A stretch of DNA of 64,000 bases from Erwinia sp. E_sp_B01_1 (GTDB lineage Bacteria; Pseudomonadota; Gammaproteobacteria; Enterobacterales; Enterobacteriaceae), in assembly GCF_036865545.1 (NCBI RefSeq), contig NZ_CP142208.1, positions 4,340,001 to 4,404,000 of the forward strand, read 5' to 3'. Positions 27,202-37,304 of this stretch are shown here, one piece after another. The notes under the pieces are model-generated. The model was not told the DNA's origin. It did no database searches and saw only the letters and a list, made by a program, of their open reading frames with translations. Every line of letters starts with the position of its first letter. Within the stretch, counting starts at the first letter, position 1. The translations under genes and the position numbers were made by a program.

Positions 27202-27511
27202 GTGTCATAAGGGATATTTCGTGATCCTGAACACAATGCTGCCAAAGCCCACCGGTTGCGGATTGTTCACAAAATAAGCCAATTACCGCAGGATTTGCAC
27301 ATCGGTAATCCAGGCAATAATTATCAAGGGAAATTTCAGTGTATTACGGAGATGTCTTAAGTAGAGGCGGGATATAAAGATGAGGGTATTTCACACTGGC
27401 GGGTAAGTCATTTATTGCTGTCAGTTCGGGAAGAGCCAGGAAGAGGTGCGAAAGGAAATGTCCGTAGAGAGAGCTGGTGACAGGGAGCCCGCCACCAGCA
27501 TCAGGCTAAAA
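27202..27511. other. Region between aer and gltP
   Basis: About 310 bases upstream of the aer promoter and downstream of gltP. No ORF with a ribosome site and no strong terminator was found. Confidence 0.35.
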
Positions 27512-28813
27512 TCAGGAAGCTGAAGCTAATTTCTTCATTTCTGATTCATATGCCACAGCCTGCTTAGCATCAAACTGGTTCTCCCATTTGGCGATAACCA
27601 GCACCGCCAGCGCATTTCCCACCACGTTCAGCGCCGTACGGGCCATGTCCATGATGCGGTCAACGCCGGCAATAAACGCCAGGCCTTCAAGTGGAATACC
27701 CACGCTGCCCAGGGTTGCCAGCAGCACCACAAAGGAGACGCCAGGAACGCCTGCAATACCTTTTGAGGTCACCATCAGGGTCAACACCAGCACGATTTCC
27801 TGACCAATCGACAGGTCAATCCCGTAAAGCTGAGCGATAAAGATCGCCGCGATGCTCTGATACAGGGTTGATCCATCCAGGTTAAAGGAATAGCCCGTTG
27901 GCACCACGAAGCTGGTGATCGATTTCGGTGCCCCGTAGGCTTCCATCTTCTCCATAATACGCGGCAGCACCGTTTCGGAGCTGGAGGTGGAGTAAGAGAG
28001 GATCAGTTCGTCCTTCAGGATACGCATCAACGTAGTGATACGCAGATTGCAGATGCGGGCCACGGCACCCAGCACCACGAAAGCAAAGAACAGGATCGCG
28101 GCGTAAACCAGGATAACCAGCTTAGCCAGCGGCCAGAGCGAGGCAAAACCGAAGTTGGCAATGGTGACGGAGATCAGGGCAAATACGCCGATCGGCGCAT
28201 AACGCATGATCATGTGCGTAACTTTGAACATCGCCTCTGACGTGGAGCGGAACACCTTCAGCAAAGGTTCACGGTGTTCGGCAGGCAGCGAGGAAAGCCC
28301 CAGTCCAAACAGCACCGAGAAGAAGATGATCGGCAGCATGTCGCCTTTGGCGATAGCAGCGAAGATATTCTGCGGGATCAACGACAGAATGGTGGTGACA
28401 AGGCTGTGCGCCCCACCCTGCACCTGTGCTGTGGTTGCTTCATATTTAGAGATGTCCACCGTTGCCAGCGTCGACATATCAATGCCGTAGCCGGGTTGAA
28501 ACACGTTCGCCAGGGTAATACCTACCACAATGGCAATGGTGGTTATCACTTCAAAGTAGACGATGGTTTTAACGCCAATCCGTCCCAGTTTTTTTGCATC
28601 ACCGACACCGGCAATGCCCACGATCAGCGTTGAGATAACAATAGGCACCACGATCATTTTGATCAGATGAATAAAGATATCTCCGGCCGGGCTGAGAATA
28701 TTGGTGATTAACCATTCACGCTCTCCCGGTTGATTATGCAAGATAGCGCCGACGATGATCCCCAGTACTAACGCCGTCAGAATTTGCCAGGCAAGGCTGA
28801 ATTTTACTTTCAT
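27512..28813 (-). CDS. gltP: Proton/glutamate-aspartate symporter GltP
   Basis: A 433-residue DAACS-family transporter. It shares with E. coli GltP the motifs IFIHLIKMIVVPIVISTLIV, AYSTSSSE-like SYSTSSSETVLPR (the serine-rich hairpin HP1), GYSFNLDGSTLYQSIAAIF (TM7 NxDG motif) and TSKGIAGVPGVSFVVL (HP2). It imports L-glutamate and L-aspartate with protons. In E. coli gltP lies next to the acs/nrf region; here it is divergent from acs with a 530-base gap and no nrf genes between. It is monocistronic. Confidence 0.95.
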   Translation of the reverse strand: MKVKFSLAWQILTALVLGIIVGAILHNQPGEREWLITNILSPAGDIFIHLIKMIVVPIVISTLIVGIAGVGDAKKLGRIGVKTIVYFEVITTIAIVVGITLANVFQPGYGIDMSTLATVDISKYEATTAQVQGGAHSLVTTILSLIPQNIFAAIAKGDMLPIIFFSVLFGLGLSSLPAEHREPLLKVFRSTSEAMFKVTHMIMRYAPIGVFALISVTIANFGFASLWPLAKLVILVYAAILFFAFVVLGAVARICNLRITTLMRILKDELILSYSTSSSETVLPRIMEKMEAYGAPKSITSFVVPTGYSFNLDGSTLYQSIAAIFIAQLYGIDLSIGQEIVLVLTLMVTSKGIAGVPGVSFVVLLATLGSVGIPLEGLAFIAGVDRIMDMARTALNVVGNALAVLVIAKWENQFDAKQAVAYESEMKKLASAS

Positions 28814-29343
28814 AACTTGTCTTTTTCCTTAACAAAACCCGGTCTCCGCGCAGGATAAGCGGAATGAATCACTCTCAAGGGGAGTAGGCCGATGTCGGCT
28901 AATTCGCGGATAATGGATGGTTGAAACCTGAATTTCAGGCGCGTAATCAGTACCATTTTCACTGGTATAAATGCAACCCTAAGCGACATGTGGCTACTTT
29001 ATACACGGACAGCAGGATAAAGCTCTGAAACACCCCCACATAAACTAAGCCATTGTTATAAATGGCAATAATGATTTAACTTAACGCATAGCTATTCATA
29101 TCCCTTCATTGATCCAGGATAAAGCCGGGTATCGATTGTCTTTTTTGTACAGTAAAATCTCTCTCTGTGCCGGTTTTGTGAGTAATCTCAGAGAAAGGTT
29201 CCCTCCGTCAGAGGCCTGTTTTTCATCTTTTCATTACCTGTCGTTATGACGTGATCTGTGGCGCAAAAAGCAAACAAATCTTCCCGCCTCGCTTCATTTA
29301 ACCTTTGATTGACATATGATTAACATCTTCAAGGAGATTCGCC
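28814..29343. other. Divergent gltP/acs regulatory region
   Basis: 530 bases without a gene. It holds the gltP promoter and the acs control region, including the CRP-like site at 29177-29192. In E. coli the equivalent acs region binds CRP, IHF and Fis; only the CRP-like site is recognisable here. Confidence 0.5.
29177..29192. promoter_or_regulatory. CRP-like site upstream of acs
   Basis: TGTGA-GTAATC-TCAGA, one mismatch from the TGTGA-N6-TCACA core, about 150 bases before the acs start. acs is CRP-activated in E. coli, so the site fits. Confidence 0.55.
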
Positions 29344-31299
29344 ATGAGCCAACTACACCGTCATCCCATTCCCGCCAACATTGCGGAAAGTACCCTGATT
29401 AACGCACAGCAGTACCAGGCTATGTATCAGCAGTCTGTGCAGGACCCCGATGCTTTTTGGGGTGAACAAGGCAAAATACTGGACTGGATCAAACCCTATA
29501 CCTCGGTGAAGAACACTTCGTTCGCGCCGGGCAATATCACTATTCGCTGGTACGAAGACGGCACGCTGAATCTCGCCGCCAACTGCCTCGATCGCCATCT
29601 TCACAGCCGTGGCGATCATCCCGCCATTATCTGGGAAGGCGATAACGCAAACGAAAGTAAAACCCTGACCTTCCGTGAACTGCACCGTGAGGTCTGCCGC
29701 TTTGCCAACTCCCTGACCGAACTGGGGGTAAACAAAGGGGATGTGGTGGCAATTTATATGCCTATGGTGCCGGAAGCCGCCGTAGCGATGCTGGCCTGTG
29801 CCCGCATTGGTGCCGTGCATTCGGTGATCTTCGGCGGCTTCTCCCCTGAGGCCGTAGCCGGGCGCATCATTGACTGTAACGCTAAGCTGGTGGTGACGGC
29901 CGATGAAGGCGTACGTGCCGGCCGCACCATTCCGCTGAAGAAAAATGTGGACGATGCCCTGGCCAATCCGGGGGTGAAAACCGTCACCAACGTGGTGGTA
30001 TTCCGCCGCACCGGCAAAGAGATCGGCTGGCAAAATGGCCGCGATCTCTGGTGGCACGAGCTGGTCAATAAAGCCTGTGCGCACCATCAGCCTGAAGAGA
30101 TGAATGCTGAAGATCCGCTGTTTATCCTTTATACCTCCGGCTCCACTGGTAAGCCTAAAGGCGTGCTGCACACCACCGGCGGCTATCTGGTCTATGCCGC
30201 CTCCACTTTTAAATACGTTTTTGATCATAAGCCGGACGACATTTACTGGTGCACCGCCGATGTGGGCTGGATCACCGGGCACAGCTACCTGTTATACGGG
30301 CCGCTGGCCTGCGGGGCCACCACGCTGATGTTCGAAGGGGTGCCTAACTGGCCGCAACCGAGCCGCATGGCTGAAGTGGTGGACAAACATAAAGTCACCC
30401 TGCTCTATACCGCGCCAACCGCTATCCGGGCGTTGATGGCTGAGGGCGACAAAGCCATCGCCGGTACCCATCGTTCCAGCCTGCGTATCATGGGATCGGT
30501 AGGTGAACCTATCAATCCGGAAGCCTGGGAGTGGTATTACAACAAGATTGGCGACGGACGCTGCCCGATAGTTGATACCTGGTGGCAGACCGAGACCGGC
30601 GGATTTATGATCACCCCGCTTCCGGGCGCTACCGAGTTAAAAGCGGGATCGGCGACTAAACCTTTCTTTGGCGTGCAGCCTGCGCTGGTGGATAACGAGG
30701 GCAATGCCCAGGACGGTGCCTGCGAAGGCAATCTGGTGATTGTGGATTCCTGGCCGGGTCAGGCACGTACCCTGTTCGGCGATCATGACCGCTTTGAGCA
30801 GACCTATTTCTCCACCTTCAAAAACATGTATTTCAGCGGGGATGGTGCCCGTCGTGATGAAGATGGCTATTACTGGATCACCGGTCGCGTGGACGACGTG
30901 CTGAACGTTTCTGGCCACCGTCTTGGAACGGCTGAGATTGAATCGGCGCTGGTCTCCCATCCTAAAATTGCCGAAGCCGCCGTCGTGGGCGTCCAGCACA
31001 ATATCAAAGGTCAGGCGATTTATGCTTATATCACCCTGAACAGCGGTGAAGAGCCTACGCCTGAGCTTTATACCGAAGTCCGCAATTGGGTCCGTAAAGA
31101 GATCGGCCCGATTGCGACGCCGGATGTACTGCACTGGACTGATTCGTTGCCTAAAACCCGCTCCGGCAAAATCATGCGTCGTATCCTGCGTAAGATTGCC
31201 TCCGGCGATACCAGCAATCTGGGCGATACCTCCACCCTGGCCGACCCTGGCGTGGTGGAGAAATTACTGGAAGAAAAACAGTCGATCAAAATGCCCTGA
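29344..31299 (+). CDS. acs: Acetyl-CoA synthetase
   Basis: A 651-residue AMP-forming acetyl-CoA synthetase (E. coli 652). It activates acetate to acetyl-AMP and then acetyl-CoA at low acetate. The P-loop-like A3 motif [11 protein letters not shown] is present, along with [10 protein letters not shown], the hinge aspartate region [17 protein letters not shown], and the C-terminal [11 protein letters not shown] holding the lysine that is reversibly acetylated in the family. AAGGAG precedes ATG 29344. It is first in acs-yjcH-actP, with a hairpin and a 235-base gap before yjcH. Confidence 0.97.
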   Translation: MSQLHRHPIPANIAESTLINAQQYQAMYQQSVQDPDAFWGEQGKILDWIKPYTSVKNTSFAPGNITIRWYEDGTLNLAANCLDRHLHSRGDHPAIIWEGDNANESKTLTFRELHREVCRFANSLTELGVNKGDVVAIYMPMVPEAAVAMLACARIGAVHSVIFGGFSPEAVAGRIIDCNAKLVVTADEGVRAGRTIPLKKNVDDALANPGVKTVTNVVVFRRTGKEIGWQNGRDLWWHELVNKACAHHQPEEMNAEDPLFILYTSGSTGKPKGVLHTTGGYLVYAASTFKYVFDHKPDDIYWCTADVGWITGHSYLLYGPLACGATTLMFEGVPNWPQPSRMAEVVDKHKVTLLYTAPTAIRALMAEGDKAIAGTHRSSLRIMGSVGEPINPEAWEWYYNKIGDGRCPIVDTWWQTETGGFMITPLPGATELKAGSATKPFFGVQPALVDNEGNAQDGACEGNLVIVDSWPGQARTLFGDHDRFEQTYFSTFKNMYFSGDGARRDEDGYYWITGRVDDVLNVSGHRLGTAEIESALVSHPKIAEAAVVGVQHNIKGQAIYAYITLNSGEEPTPELYTEVRNWVRKEIGPIATPDVLHWTDSLPKTRSGKIMRRILRKIASGDTSNLGDTSTLADPGVVEKLLEEKQSIKMP

Positions 31300-31319
31300 T
31301 TGCGGGCAGCATTACCTTA

Positions 31320-31361
31320 CCGGGACGGCACAGGATCCTCCTGCGCCGTCCCGGTTTGTTT
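31320..31361 (+). terminator. Hairpin between acs and yjcH
   Basis: CCGGGACGGC and GCCGTCCCGG form a perfect 10-bp stem around a 15-base loop, followed by TTTGTTT. It may cause partial termination or protect the acs message, so yjcH-actP expression could be lower than acs. Confidence 0.65.
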
Positions 31362-31534
31362 CAGTAACCGTCACATCATTATTTTAATAACAAGATCCTT
31401 TAACTGAGGCGTATCGGTGCAGTCAGTCTGACACCGGCCCGCACGCTGTTAACCTCGCCAGGCGAGGATTATGTGTCTGCCGTCACCTTGATCCGCAAGA
31501 TCGCCTCCCGATGAAGACTTCTGGAGACGCTGTG

Positions 31535-31840
31535 ATGAATGATGTTATTTATCAACGGATAGAGAAAAGTGCGAAGTTTAAGGAACTGGTCAGGAAGCGA
31601 CAGGCCTTTGCCACTCTGCTCTCCGTTATCATGCTCGTTCTGTACGTGGCTTTGTTGATTGCCTTTGCCCCTGGCTGGCTGGGCACGCCTCTGCATGAGG
31701 GGACCAATGTCACAAGGGGCATCCCGATTGGCATGGGCCTGATTGTGATCTCTTTTGTGCTGACCGGGATTTATGTCTGGCGCGCGAATGGCGAATTTGA
31801 TCGGCTAACCCGCGAACTGCTGAAAGAGGTGAAAGGATGA
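31535..31840 (+). CDS. yjcH: YjcH family inner-membrane protein (DUF485)
   Basis: A 101-residue DUF485 protein with two membrane segments and the family core [29 protein letters not shown] and the C-terminal [10 protein letters not shown]. It lies between acs and actP as in E. coli, and overlaps actP by 4 bases (ATGA), so the two are translationally coupled. The exact role is unknown; it is thought to accompany ActP. I place the start at ATG 31535 (GGAG upstream), matching the E. coli length; the ATG at 31511 is less likely. Confidence 0.93.
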   Translation: MNDVIYQRIEKSAKFKELVRKRQAFATLLSVIMLVLYVALLIAFAPGWLGTPLHEGTNVTRGIPIGMGLIVISFVLTGIYVWRANGEFDRLTRELLKEVKG

Positions 31841-33495
31841 GACATCGCCGACTGTTACTCTGCCTGGCGGCATTGCTGCCTGTTTCCGCCCTGGCTGCGG
31901 ATGCTATCACCGGTGCTGTGCAAAAGCAGCCGACCAACTACGAAGCAATAATCATGTTTATCGTCTTCGTGGCGGCGACGCTGGGCATCACCTGGTGGGC
32001 CTCCAAACGTACCCGTTCGCGTAGCGATTACTATACTGCCGGAGGCAACATTACCGGCTTACAGAACGGGCTGGCCATAGCGGGAGACTATATGTCTGCC
32101 GCCTCTTTTTTGGGTATTTCCGCGCTGGTTTACACTTCAGGCTACGATGGCCTGATCTATTCGCTGGGCTTCCTGGTGGGCTGGCCGATCATCCTGTTCC
32201 TGATTGCCGAACGTCTGCGTAATCTTGGCCGTTATACCTTTGCCGACGTGGCCTCTTATCGCCTGAAGCAGCTCCCCATCCGCACCCTTTCCGCCTGCGG
32301 CTCGCTGGTTGTGGTAGCGCTCTATCTGATCGCTCAGATGGTGGGTGCGGGCAAGCTTATCCAGCTACTTTTCGGCCTGGACTATCACGTTGCTGTGGTG
32401 CTGGTTGGGATCCTGATGGTGCTCTATGTGCTGTTCGGCGGCATGCTGGCCACTACCTGGGTGCAGATCATCAAGGCGGTGCTGTTGCTGTTCGGCGCCA
32501 GCTTTATGGCGATCATGGTGATGAAAACCGTGGGCTTCAGCTTCAATAACCTGTTTACTCAGGCGATGGCTGTGCACCCTAAAGGCATTGAAATTATGCG
32601 ACCGGGCGGGCTGGTTCACGACCCGATATCGGCGCTTTCTCTGGGGCTGGGGCTGATGTTTGGTACCGCTGGCCTGCCGCATATTCTGATGCGCTTCTTC
32701 ACCGTAAGTGACGCCCGCGAAGCCCGTAAAAGCGTGTTCTACGCCACCGGATTTATGGGCTATTTCTACTTCCTGACCTTTATTATCGGCTTTGGGGCAA
32801 TCCTGCTGGTGGGGGCTAACCCAGCCTTTAAAGATGCCAGCGGCTTGCTGATTGGCGGCAATAATATGGCGGCGGTGCATCTGGCTGATGCCGTGGGGGG
32901 CAATCTGTTCCTCGGCTTTATCTCTGCTGTCGCCTTCGCCACTATTCTGGCCGTGGTGGCAGGTCTGACGCTGGCGGGTGCTTCAGCGGTTTCGCATGAC
33001 CTCTACGCCAGCGTCTTCCGCAAAGGACAGGCTACAGAGCGTCAGGAGCTGCGGGTCTCTAAAATCACCGTGGTGATTTTGGGTATAGTGGCAATTGCAC
33101 TGGGGATCCTCTTTGAGAAGCAGAACATCGCCTTTATGGTCGGGCTGGCGTTCTCTATCGCGGCAAGCTGTAATTTCCCGATCATTCTGCTGTCGATGTA
33201 CTGGTCAAAACTCACCACGCGTGGCGCAATGATTGGCGGCTGGCTGGGGTTGTTAACGGCGGTATTGCTTATGGTGCTTGGGCCGACAGTCTGGGTGCAG
33301 GTGCTGGGCAACGCTAAGGCAATCTTCCCTTATGAGTATCCGGCGCTGTTCTCAATGCTGGTAGCCTTTATCGGCACCTGGCTGTTCTCAGTGACCGATC
33401 ACTCCGCATCAGGCGCACAGGAACGCCTGCGCTTCCAGGCACAGTTTGTTCGTTCACAGACGGGTGTAGGGATTGAAGGCGGTAAAGCCCACTGA
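31837..33495 (+). CDS. actP: Cation/acetate symporter ActP
   Basis: A 552-residue sodium:solute symporter (SSS) family member (E. coli ActP 549). An N-terminal signal-like segment ends at ALAAD, followed by about 13 membrane spans. Landmarks are [47 protein letters not shown] and [19 protein letters not shown]. It takes up acetate (and glycolate) with a cation, supplying Acs in the same operon. It ends 14 bases before a bidirectional hairpin. Confidence 0.96.
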   Translation: MRHRRLLLCLAALLPVSALAADAITGAVQKQPTNYEAIIMFIVFVAATLGITWWASKRTRSRSDYYTAGGNITGLQNGLAIAGDYMSAASFLGISALVYTSGYDGLIYSLGFLVGWPIILFLIAERLRNLGRYTFADVASYRLKQLPIRTLSACGSLVVVALYLIAQMVGAGKLIQLLFGLDYHVAVVLVGILMVLYVLFGGMLATTWVQIIKAVLLLFGASFMAIMVMKTVGFSFNNLFTQAMAVHPKGIEIMRPGGLVHDPISALSLGLGLMFGTAGLPHILMRFFTVSDAREARKSVFYATGFMGYFYFLTFIIGFGAILLVGANPAFKDASGLLIGGNNMAAVHLADAVGGNLFLGFISAVAFATILAVVAGLTLAGASAVSHDLYASVFRKGQATERQELRVSKITVVILGIVAIALGILFEKQNIAFMVGLAFSIAASCNFPIILLSMYWSKLTTRGAMIGGWLGLLTAVLLMVLGPTVWVQVLGNAKAIFPYEYPALFSMLVAFIGTWLFSVTDHSASGAQERLRFQAQFVRSQTGVGIEGGKAH

Positions 33496-33509
33496 CGTGG
33501 GGTAAAGAG

Positions 33510-33531
33510 GGGCGGATCTGAGGATCCGCCC
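33510..33531. terminator. Bidirectional hairpin between actP and yfaZ
   Basis: GGGCGGATC-TGAG-GATCCGCCC, a perfect 9-bp stem between two convergent stops. Shape and placement indicate a shared terminator, similar to the hairpins at 6862 and 8558. Confidence 0.6.
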
Positions 33532-33537
33532 TGCGCA

Positions 33538-34083
33538 TCAGAAGTGAACTGCTGCACCTACATAAGGACCGTCGGCAACCACGTTGTCTTTACGACCGTC
33601 TTTGCCGTTCAGGGTCATGTACTTATAGCCTACACGCACATCAACCAAAGAAATTGGCTGGAAGCTCACGCCTGCAGACGCTTCCTGATAGTTGTCGATA
33701 TGGCTGGAGAACGAGTCCGGAGACCAGTAATACTCGCCGAACACGTTGAACATTTTGGTCACAGGCACTTTCACGCCGCCACCAATTGCAACGGCATAGC
33801 CGTCTTTGGTGTCAGTAGGATTGGTGGACATGACTTTCGCGCCAGGCGTCAGGAAGATGTCGCCAACTGCCACGTTGTAGCCGAGACCCAGGCTCTCTAC
33901 ATTGCCATCATGATCGCTGCGCAGCCAGTCGCCCGAAAGCGCAAAACCTGGGGAGTCGGTACCCAGTCCAACACGCACATGGGTGTAATCCTCACCGACG
34001 TCAACGCCGCCTTCGATTGCCTGCGCCTGTCCTGCCAGCGCCAGAAGCGCCAGTGCGCCTGCGGTAGTTGCCACTGCTTTCAT
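33538..34083 (-). CDS. yfaZ: YfaZ-family outer membrane beta-barrel protein
   Basis: A 181-residue secreted protein with a signal peptide (cleavage after AQA, about residue 22). Alternating beta-strand pattern and a C-terminal phenylalanine (GAAVHF) indicate an outer-membrane barrel. It matches E. coli YfaZ in GEDYTHVRVGLGT, GYAVAIGGGVKVP, FGEYYWSPDSFSSHI and NVVADGPYVG. The function is not established; it has been described as a putative porin-like protein. In E. coli it lies elsewhere, so its place beside actP is a lineage difference. GGAGA precedes the ATG. Confidence 0.92.
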   Translation of the reverse strand: MKAVATTAGALALLALAGQAQAIEGGVDVGEDYTHVRVGLGTDSPGFALSGDWLRSDHDGNVESLGLGYNVAVGDIFLTPGAKVMSTNPTDTKDGYAVAIGGGVKVPVTKMFNVFGEYYWSPDSFSSHIDNYQEASAGVSFQPISLVDVRVGYKYMTLNGKDGRKDNVVADGPYVGAAVHF

Positions 34084-34225
34084 TTTATTCTCCTGATGAA
34101 TTTACTCACGCCCTGTACGGGCGGCTCCGCAGAGTAAACCAACTGCCGGCTGAATAATATGGGACATCGCCCTGTCACGTCAGAATTTAGTTAACATTAC
34201 AAACCCTGGGTAACAGAATGTTTCA

Positions 34226-34924
34226 CTACAGGGTCGCCCACAGCAGATGACCAATGGCAGGGGCAATGACCACGGTAACCACGCCAGAGAGCATCATGAC
34301 CAGGCTGGAAACCACACCCTCCTCCTGGCCGAGCTCGTAGGCTCGGGCGGTTCCTGCCCCGTGTGAAGCGGCGCCAAACCCCGCCCCTTTAGCCATTCCC
34401 TGCTTCACCGCCAGGCGTAAAAAGAGCACATCCCCCACCGCCATGCCAAATACGCCGGTGATCACCACAAACAGCGCGACCAGATCCGGCTGTCCGCCAA
34501 GTTGTTTCGCAGCGGCCAGCGCGAAAGGCGTGGTGATGGAGCGCACGGCAAGGCTGCGCTGGATCTCTTCCGGCAGCGTCATCAGCCGCGCCAGCCAGAC
34601 GGAGCTGAACACGGCCACGGTGGTGGCGGTAATAACGCCCGCAGTCAAAGACATCCAGTGTCGCCGGATAATGGCCAGGTTCTCATACACCGGCACAGCA
34701 AAAGCCAGCGTGGCCGGGCCGAGCAGCCATAATAGCCAGTGGCTTTCACCGATGTAGTTCTGCCAGGAGATATGGGTGACGACCAGCAGCGCCACCAGCA
34801 CCATCGGCGTCATCACCAGCGGCATCATCAGCAGTTTGTGCCAGCGGCGATAGAGCCGTTTGTTAAGAAAGTAGATGCCAAGCGTGGCAATCAGGCAGAT
34901 CACGCTGAGGAGAAAATCATTCAT
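34226..34924 (-). CDS. LrgB/CidB-family (YohK-like) membrane protein
   Basis: A 232-residue inner-membrane protein of the LrgB family with about seven spans. Conserved family features are AVPVYENLAIIRRHW, RSITTPFALAAAKQLGG, AVGDVLFLRLAVKQGMAKG and the GAASHGAGTARAYELGQEEG signature. LrgB/CidB partners act with holin-like LrgA/CidA proteins; roles proposed include pyruvate/acetate-linked transport and cell-lysis control. It overlaps the upstream lrgA-like gene by 8 bases. The pair is divergent from a LysR gene, the cidABC/cidR arrangement. Confidence 0.88.
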   Translation of the reverse strand: MNDFLLSVICLIATLGIYFLNKRLYRRWHKLLMMPLVMTPMVLVALLVVTHISWQNYIGESHWLLWLLGPATLAFAVPVYENLAIIRRHWMSLTAGVITATTVAVFSSVWLARLMTLPEEIQRSLAVRSITTPFALAAAKQLGGQPDLVALFVVITGVFGMAVGDVLFLRLAVKQGMAKGAGFGAASHGAGTARAYELGQEEGVVSSLVMMLSGVVTVVIAPAIGHLLWATL

Positions 34925-35345
34925 GGCGACGGCCTTCTTTACGCTCTGCCAGCCAGATTTCCAGCCGATAGACCCGATCTACCACCAGTGCCGTGGTTGC
35001 CAGCACCAACAGCGTGCTGATGCCGATCACCAGCATGATGCGCCAGCCTTCCACCCGCAACAGCTGGGAGTAGTTGACCACGGCCACCACGGCCGGCACG
35101 AAGAACAGCAGCATTTCGGCCAGCAGCCAGCGTGAACCGGCTTTAACCCAGTTCAGCGGCAGGACACGAAGCAGGATTAACGCCAGCAGCAATAACATGC
35201 CGACGATATTGGCAGGCAGCGGCAGGTGAAGCCACTCCACGAGCTGTTGGGCGATCAAAAAGAAGACGATATACAGTACAACCTGAACCGGAACCTGAAT
35301 CCGCTGCAGCCAGCCCGTGCTGAGCGGACGTAATGCTGACGCCAT
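34917..35345 (-). CDS. LrgA/CidA-family holin-like protein
   Basis: A 142-residue membrane protein with four spans. The family core is LHLPLPANIVGMLLLLALI (PGxxxGM type, here P-ANIVGM), followed by AGSRWLLAEMLLFFVPAVVAVVNY. I place the start at ATG 35345 with GGAGAAG upstream; the frame is open to 35423 but that stretch runs into the divergent promoter. It is first of a two-gene unit with the LrgB-like gene, with overlapping stop and start. Confidence 0.87.
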   Translation of the reverse strand: MASALRPLSTGWLQRIQVPVQVVLYIVFFLIAQQLVEWLHLPLPANIVGMLLLLALILLRVLPLNWVKAGSRWLLAEMLLFFVPAVVAVVNYSQLLRVEGWRIMLVIGISTLLVLATTALVVDRVYRLEIWLAERKEGRRHE

Positions 35346-35445
35346 GATGCTTCTCCACGAATGTTTAGGCAGCCAGTATAAATCGGTAACAAAGAGTGAA
35401 AAAAATGACTTAATATTATTCAAACTATGCCTTACAGGAATGTTT

Positions 35446-36348
35446 ATGGACGTCCGGGCCTTACGCTATTTTGTCGAAGTGGTGCGCCAGCAAAGCTTTA
35501 CCCGTGCTGCGGAGCAGCTTTTTGTCACCCAGCCCACCATCAGTAAGATGCTTCGCCAGCTGGAAGATGAGTTGGGCTGCACGCTGCTGATCCGCGAGGG
35601 ACGGAAGCTGCATCTGACGGACACAGGTCAGGCAGTGTTTCAGCGTGGGATGACGATCCTGCAGGAGTTTAAGCAGCTTGAAGCAGAAATCAGCGATATC
35701 AATGATTTAAAAACCGGTGAGCTGCGGCTGGGCATTCCACCTATGGTGGGGATGCAGATAGCGGGGTCTATTTCTGCTTTCCGCCAGCGCTATCCGGGCG
35801 TGGAGCTGAAAATTTCCGAGTTTGGCGGCCTGACAGTGCAGCAGGCGGTGCTCTCCGGCAGTCTGGATATTGCGCTGACGGCTCTGCCGGTAGCCGATGA
35901 TTTGCCGTTGAATGCGCTGCCGTTAATGAGCCATCCACTGTGCGTGCTGGTGCCGCGCACTCAGGAGTGGCTGAGGCGCACGCATATTCCTATCTCAGAG
36001 TTAGCAGGCCAGCCGATCCTGATATACAACGAGGAGTTTTCGCTGAACCGCCAGCTGATGCGGGCTTTTCAGGCCAGCGGTTTTGCGCCACAGATTGCGG
36101 TACGCAGTGGCCAGTGGGATTTTCTCGCCGCAATGGTGCAGGCCGGAATGGGCGTGGCGATCCTGCCGGAGCCCATATGTCAGCGGCTGGATAAGAGCCA
36201 GCTGTTGTGGCTGCCGCTGGAGTCAGATTTGGTGTGGAAGCTGGGCCTGATCTGGCGCGAAGGCAGTTATCTGTCGAAAAGTGCCCAGGCATGGATAGCC
36301 TGCTGCCGGGAGTTCTGGCCCGGTGAGGCCCCTACTTTATCGGTGTGA
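35446..36348 (+). CDS. LysR-family regulator, CidR-like
   Basis: A 300-residue LysR-type regulator. MDVRALRYFVEVVRQQSFTR leads into the helix-turn-helix AAEQLFVTQPTISKMLRQLE (about residues 20-39), and the effector domain begins GELRLGIPPMVG. It is divergent from the lrgAB/cidAB-like pair with a 100-base shared promoter region, the same layout as cidR-cidABC, so control of that pair is likely. Start ATG 35446 has AGGAA seven bases upstream; an earlier in-frame start at 35317 would overlap the divergent gene. Confidence 0.87.
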   Translation: MDVRALRYFVEVVRQQSFTRAAEQLFVTQPTISKMLRQLEDELGCTLLIREGRKLHLTDTGQAVFQRGMTILQEFKQLEAEISDINDLKTGELRLGIPPMVGMQIAGSISAFRQRYPGVELKISEFGGLTVQQAVLSGSLDIALTALPVADDLPLNALPLMSHPLCVLVPRTQEWLRRTHIPISELAGQPILIYNEEFSLNRQLMRAFQASGFAPQIAVRSGQWDFLAAMVQAGMGVAILPEPICQRLDKSQLLWLPLESDLVWKLGLIWREGSYLSKSAQAWIACCREFWPGEAPTLSV

Positions 36349-36381
36349 AGCCTGACAGGGCCGGGCACAGCCCAGCCCATT

Positions 36382-36645
36382 TCACTGCAGTTTAGTCAAT
36401 TGACGTTCTATCAGACGAATTGCAATTTTATAACAGACCATAGTCACTGCAGCGCTGATAACAAGCAATGCAATACCAACGAAACCCTCTACGTCGTTCT
36501 CACCAAACAGACCTGAAAACTTGTTCCAAAAAGCGTATTCACCCTTTGTTACCGGATCTGAGGGCCGGACAAGCAGGAAAGTGAGAATAAAAAACCCTGA
36601 CCCAAGTAGAATTTTAAGACCCGCTGGGACATGTCGGACTGCCAT
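36382..36645 (-). CDS. Small two-span membrane protein, candidate Tlde1 immunity protein
   Basis: An 87-residue protein with membrane segments at about residues 10-26 and 53-75, separated by a polar loop (GEYAFWNKFSGLFGENDV) likely in the periplasm. I do not recognise a named family. Its start lies inside the 3' end of the Tlde1-like gene, overlapping by 32 bases in another frame, with GAGGTG as ribosome site inside the toxin gene. Such overlap implies coupled translation, as expected of an immunity partner. A periplasm-facing membrane protein fits a toxin acting on peptidoglycan. The immunity role is inferred from context only. Confidence 0.6.
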   Translation of the reverse strand: MAVRHVPAGLKILLGSGFFILTFLLVRPSDPVTKGEYAFWNKFSGLFGENDVEGFVGIALLVISAAVTMVCYKIAIRLIERQLTKLQ

Positions 36646-37141
36646 TCAAAATCACCTCAATTGTTCCATAAGACATTAAGCCATTCGGCAACTTCACCTG
36701 TTGGGTGGACAGCAGATATTGCCTGATTGCTAAGAAGTCGGTGCGGTGCTGAAGTGTGATGCAGCCAAGCGATACCCCCATTGGCCCAGGAGGGTGAAGA
36801 CGGAAGTTCCCTCTCTCAACACCGTTAATCCACGTATGATCGTCGATTTTACCGTCATCTCTGTAGAGAGCAAACCACTCGTGTTTGATTACCGGCGTAG
36901 ATGTTGGCCATGAATACATATCGTGGAGGTCAGTGCGAATCACACCTTTCCATCCCCCGCCAGGTCTTTTAACTATATGATAGCGGCCGTCTGGTATTGG
37001 CCCTAAGTCCGGTACACCAATACAGCCAGCACGATTTCGGTACTGGTCTTTACCAGAATAAGCCATAAATGTGCCTACGCCATACATCAGCAGCGGGCTG
37101 AAATTTGCTTCATTCACGACGAATTTTCCTTGAAGCGTCAC
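36614..37141 (-). CDS. Tlde1-like (DUF2778) peptidoglycan-targeting putative T6SS effector
   Basis: A 175-residue protein of the DUF2778 / Tlde1 family, related to L,D-transpeptidases. The catalytic signature is present: NFRLHPPGPMGVSLGCITL, with His116 and Cys127. The N-terminal LQGKFVVNEANFSPLLMYGVG and FMAYSGKDQYRNRAGC also fit the family. In Salmonella, Tlde1 is delivered by a type VI system and damages tetrapeptide stems of the target cell wall. No signal peptide is visible, as expected for a secreted effector. The start is GTG 37141 with AAAGGAG eight bases upstream. No T6SS gene is in the window, so it would be an orphan effector. Confidence 0.8.
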   Translation of the reverse strand: MTLQGKFVVNEANFSPLLMYGVGTFMAYSGKDQYRNRAGCIGVPDLGPIPDGRYHIVKRPGGGWKGVIRTDLHDMYSWPTSTPVIKHEWFALYRDDGKIDDHTWINGVERGNFRLHPPGPMGVSLGCITLQHRTDFLAIRQYLLSTQQVKLPNGLMSYGTIEVILNGSPTCPSGS

Positions 37142-37304
37142 AGGTAAAACTCCTTTATTCGTTAATCCATAAACGATAAAAGGATTCTATCAACTCATTT
37201 CATTAATTTTTGTGTGGGATAACCCTTTTCCTGAACTTTTATTACCTGCACGATTTTTTCCAACCGATCCTTTGAAATAATCCCAAATACCTGAAGACAA
37301 CATG

